DNA from: Candidatus Dadabacteria bacterium
Lineage (GTDB): Bacteria; Desulfobacterota_D; UBA1144; Nemesobacterales; UBA2774
Length of the DNA: 6,950 nt
Assembly (NCBI GenBank): GCA_020054175.1
Contig: JAGVLR010000269.1
Location: forward strand, 1-6,950
Direction: 5' to 3'
The position numbers and the translations under genes are program-made. Under the pieces are notes generated by a model, which saw nothing but the letters and a program-made list of their open reading frames with translations, made no database searches and had not been told where the DNA came from. Positions 4,753 through 6,950 of the stretch are shown piece after piece (the stretch's first letter is position 1; every line of letters begins with the position of its first letter).

Positions 4753-6060
4753 CTATTCATACCTCAGTGCCTCAATCGGATCTTTTCGAGACGCTTGAAA
4801 TGATGGATAAAGTGTCGCTATAAAACATATCAGTAAACTGCAAATCGCTACTGTAAGAAAATAAAACGGTTCAATTTTAACTGGAAACTCCGAAATAGGA
4901 TAGACATTATTGTCAAACGGAATCAGTTTTCTTATAGTCTCGCTCGTTTTGAGCATATAACAAATCCCGTATCCCGAGAGAGATCCCAGTATGGTGCCCA
5001 CCGTACCTATTATCATGCCGTCTATTACGAATATCTTGAGTATGCCTTGTCTTGTCGCACCCATCGCCCTCAATATCGCTATGTCGCGCCCTTTTTCCAT
5101 CACCACCATAGTAAGCGCGCTCACGATATCCAGCGCCGCGACGAGAATTATCAGCCCGAGGAAAATGGCGATGGCTATCCTTTCCAGCCTGAGCGCCTTA
5201 AAGAGGCTCTTATTGACCTCTTCCCAGTTCCTGGCGTAATAGGGAAAGCCGAGAGACGCCGCAAGCTCGTTTCCGATTGTCCTCGCGGCGTAAATGTTGT
5301 TCACTTTAACTTCGACGCCCGAAGCCTGCCCGTTCATGTCGAAGAAGTCCATCGCGTCCTTGAGGCCGACGTAGGATATCGATGAGTCGTACTCTATCAT
5401 CCCGTAATCGAATATCCCCACGACTTCGAACTTCTTAACCTTCGCCGTCGCCCCGAACGGGCCCATCTTTCCGAACGGCGAAACGAGGCTCACTTCGTCA
5501 CCCTCGACGACCCCGAGATTAGCCGCAAGCTCCTTTCCGATGAGAACGGCCGGCTTCCCTGATGCGGTCTCGACGCCGAGCTTCCCCAGAAGCTCTTTTC
5601 CGATCCTGGCGGCCCGCTCATCGGGGATCCTGTCTTTTTTTCCCTCGGAGTCGAGTATCCCTCGCCCCACGGCCTGCTCGATGTTCGTAACGCTCCCGGC
5701 TGTCTTCGGATCTATGCCGCGGACTACCGTGCCCGAAACATTTCTCTCGCTGGCCAGCATCCCCTGGCCGTATATGAACGGGCTCGCCCCGGCGACGCCC
5801 GGAAACGCGAGCGCATCTTTTTCTATCTTTTCGTAATCCTTCATCGGCCCTTCGTAGCTGAGGACGACGACATGGGAGCTGACTCCGAGTATCTTGTCCC
5901 GGAGCTCCTCCTCGAACCCTCCCATGACCGAGAGGACGACGTTAAGAGCCATGACGCCTATGATCACGCCCAGAACGGATATGATTCCTATGATGGACGT
6001 AAACTTCTGCTTACGCCTGGAACTAAGGTATCGGAGGCCTATGAAGAATTCGTAGCTCAT
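4753..6060 (-). CDS. lolC: Lipoprotein-releasing system permease, LolC/LolE family
   Basis: The 435-residue protein has the MacB/FtsX-type layout: one membrane helix near the N-terminus (about 21-45), a large periplasmic domain (about 46-290), and three helices near the C-terminus (about 295-320, 342-368, 400-419). The opening FIGLRYLSSRRKQKFTSII, the coupling segment EKGRDIAILRAMGA (322-335), and the end DPIEALRYE are typical of LolC/LolE. Only one permease gene is present beside lolD, so it may work as a homodimer, or a second permease is encoded elsewhere; LolC and LolE cannot be separated by eye. Its ATG overlaps the lysS TGA as ATGA, indicating translational coupling, and no strong Shine-Dalgarno is seen. 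Two oddities: residues 153-163 and 174-184 repeat the pattern IGKEL..(N/K)LGV, and the last 70-80 codons are much more AT-rich than the rest. Confidence 0.93.
   Translation of the reverse strand: MSYEFFIGLRYLSSRRKQKFTSIIGIISVLGVIIGVMALNVVLSVMGGFEEELRDKILGVSSHVVVLSYEGPMKDYEKIEKDALAFPGVAGASPFIYGQGMLASERNVSGTVVRGIDPKTAGSVTNIEQAVGRGILDSEGKKDRIPDERAARIGKELLGKLGVETASGKPAVLIGKELAANLGVVEGDEVSLVSPFGKMGPFGATAKVKKFEVVGIFDYGMIEYDSSISYVGLKDAMDFFDMNGQASGVEVKVNNIYAARTIGNELAASLGFPYYARNWEEVNKSLFKALRLERIAIAIFLGLIILVAALDIVSALTMVVMEKGRDIAILRAMGATRQGILKIFVIDGMIIGTVGTILGSLSGYGICYMLKTSETIRKLIPFDNNVYPISEFPVKIEPFYFLTVAICSLLICFIATLYPSFQASRKDPIEALRYE
5509..5604 (-). repeat. Imperfect direct repeat within lolC/E (63-bp period)
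   Basis: Two 33-bp segments (5572-5604 and 5509-5541) agree at 26 of 33 bases by my count, the first 15 bases differing once. They encode IGKELLGKLGV and IGKELAANLGV, 21 residues apart, in the periplasmic domain. The second copy sits where family members have their usual pavlIGKeLA..LGv..GD segment, so the first looks like the extra one. A small internal duplication or chance similarity of a short motif are both possible. Confidence 0.55.
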
Positions 6061-6950
6061 TCGGGTTTCAGGTGCGGGAAGAAAATAACTTCCCTTATGG
6101 AAGGTGAATTTGTAAAGAGCATCACGAGCCTGTCGATGCCTATGCCTTCGCCCGCGGTGGGCGGCATGCCGTGCTCTAGTGCCGTGACGTAATCCTCGTC
6201 CATCTCGTGCACCTCTTCCTCGCCCTTCGATTTAAGCTCAAGCTGCCCCTCGAACCTCTCCTTCTGGTCTATGGGGTCGTTGAGCTCGGAAAAGGCGTTT
6301 GCGATCTCCCTCCCGGTTATGTATAGCTCGAACCTGTCTGTAAGCTCGGGCTCGGCTTCGTTCCTCCGCGCAAGCGGAGACACGTCCAGCGGAAAGCCGT
6401 AGACGAACGTCGGGTTAATAAGATTACGCTCGTAGAGCGCCTCGAACATCTCGACGATGGCCTTCCCCCTTATGCCCTTGTGGTCTATCCCCATGGAGGC
6501 AGCCTTCTGAAAGAGCTTCGCGTTATCGGCGACAGTATCCTTCCCGAGCTTCTCTTCGAGGGCTTCCGTTATATTTATCCTCTTCCACGGCCGCGACATG
6601 TCGACTGTCTCGTCCCCGTATTCGAACACGAGCGCGCCTTTCAGCTCCATGGCGAGGGAGCATATGAGCTCCTCGGTCATATCCATAAGGTCTTCGAAAG
6701 TCGCATAGGCCTGGTATAGCTCGATCATCGTGAATTCGGGGTTGTGCTGCGTTGAGACGCCTTCGTTTCTGAATGTGCGCCCTATCTCGTACACCCTCTC
6801 TATACCGCCTACGACGAGCCTCTTAAGATAAAGCTCGGGGGCTATCCTTAAATAAAGATCCATGTCGAGCGCGTTGTGATGCGTCCTGAACGGGCGCGCC
6901 GCCGCGCCGCCCGCCACGGGATGGAGTATCGGCGTTTCGACCTCGACGAA
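6057..6950 (-). CDS. lysS: Lysyl-tRNA synthetase (class II), C-terminal part; 5' end beyond the right edge
   Basis: The last 297 codons of a class II LysRS are present, in frame to the window edge, starting FVEVETPILHPVAGGAAARPF, the motif 1 region. LysRS charges tRNA-Lys with lysine in the cytoplasm using ATP. Motif 2 is seen as YEIGRTFRNEG with HNPEFTMIE following (about residues 54-76 of the fragment), and motif 3 as GEGIGIDRLVMLF near the C-terminus, ending IFFPHLKPE as in bacterial LysS. The missing part is the N-terminal OB-fold anticodon-binding domain and the start of the catalytic core. A GTG at 6917 is internal and not the start. The TGA stop overlaps the ATG of lolC/E by four bases, so lysS appears to be the upstream member of the envelope operon. 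Confidence 0.97.
   Translation of the reverse strand, partial: FVEVETPILHPVAGGAAARPFRTHHNALDMDLYLRIAPELYLKRLVVGGIERVYEIGRTFRNEGVSTQHNPEFTMIELYQAYATFEDLMDMTEELICSLAMELKGALVFEYGDETVDMSRPWKRINITEALEEKLGKDTVADNAKLFQKAASMGIDHKGIRGKAIVEMFEALYERNLINPTFVYGFPLDVSPLARRNEAEPELTDRFELYITGREIANAFSELNDPIDQKERFEGQLELKSKGEEEVHEMDEDYVTALEHGMPPTAGEGIGIDRLVMLFTNSPSIREVIFFPHLKPE

Noticed and set aside
6057..6917. lysS starting at the GTG at 6917
   Set aside because: The conserved LysRS sequence continues in frame to the window edge (FVEVETPILHP), so the GTG is an internal Val codon.

Overview
The window comes from a Gram-negative (two-membrane) bacterium. It carries the lipoprotein exporter LolC/E-LolD, the outer-membrane assembly protein BamA and the periplasmic chaperone Skp. 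The order lysS-lolC/E-lolD-bamA-skp-fabZ resembles clusters I recall from Deltaproteobacteria/Desulfobacterota and related diderm phyla. ATA (Ile) and AGG (Arg) codons are used freely. I cannot name the species, and the phylum is an inference from gene order. Every gene lies on the minus strand, so the window reads biologically from right to left.

Region 1 (6950 to 687) is a compact run of protein genes: the 3' part of lysS, then lolC/E (4-nt ATGA overlap), lolD (3 nt after the lolC/E stop codon ends the two-gene spacer is only GCA-sized), bamA (starts inside the lolD end), skp (18-nt gap with a strong Shine-Dalgarno) and fabZ (about 45-nt gap). LolC/E and LolD extract mature lipoproteins from the inner membrane, Skp holds unfolded outer-membrane proteins in the periplasm, and BamA inserts them. 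FabZ supplies the fatty acid chains used for phospholipid and, where present, lipid A. The lpxD gene that usually sits between skp and fabZ, and the lpxA gene that often follows fabZ, are both absent here. fabZ has no ATG, GTG or TTG codon at the position where the conserved protein must begin, so a CTG or ATT start is implied.

Region 2 (686 to 552) is intergenic. It holds a very good sigma70-type promoter (TTGACA, 18 nt, TACAAT) beginning about 25 nt beyond the fabZ stop codon, with no recognisable terminator before it.

Region 3 (551 to 1) is a tRNA-tuf operon: tRNA-Thr(TGT), tRNA-Tyr(GTA), tRNA-Gly(TCC), tRNA-Thr(GGT) and the first 17 codons of tuf (EF-Tu). The four tRNAs have the same identities and order as the E. 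coli thrU-tyrU-glyT-thrT-tufB operon, so this is an old arrangement. Details that stand out are a C at the normally invariant U33 of tRNA-Thr(GGT), and encoded CCA ends on the two Thr tRNAs but not on Tyr or Gly.

No mobile element, CRISPR array or defence system is visible. This is mainly a conserved housekeeping region; the points worth checking are small-scale: the fabZ start, the missing lpx genes, C33, an abrupt AT-rich 3' end of lolC/E, and a 63-bp-period repeat inside lolC/E.
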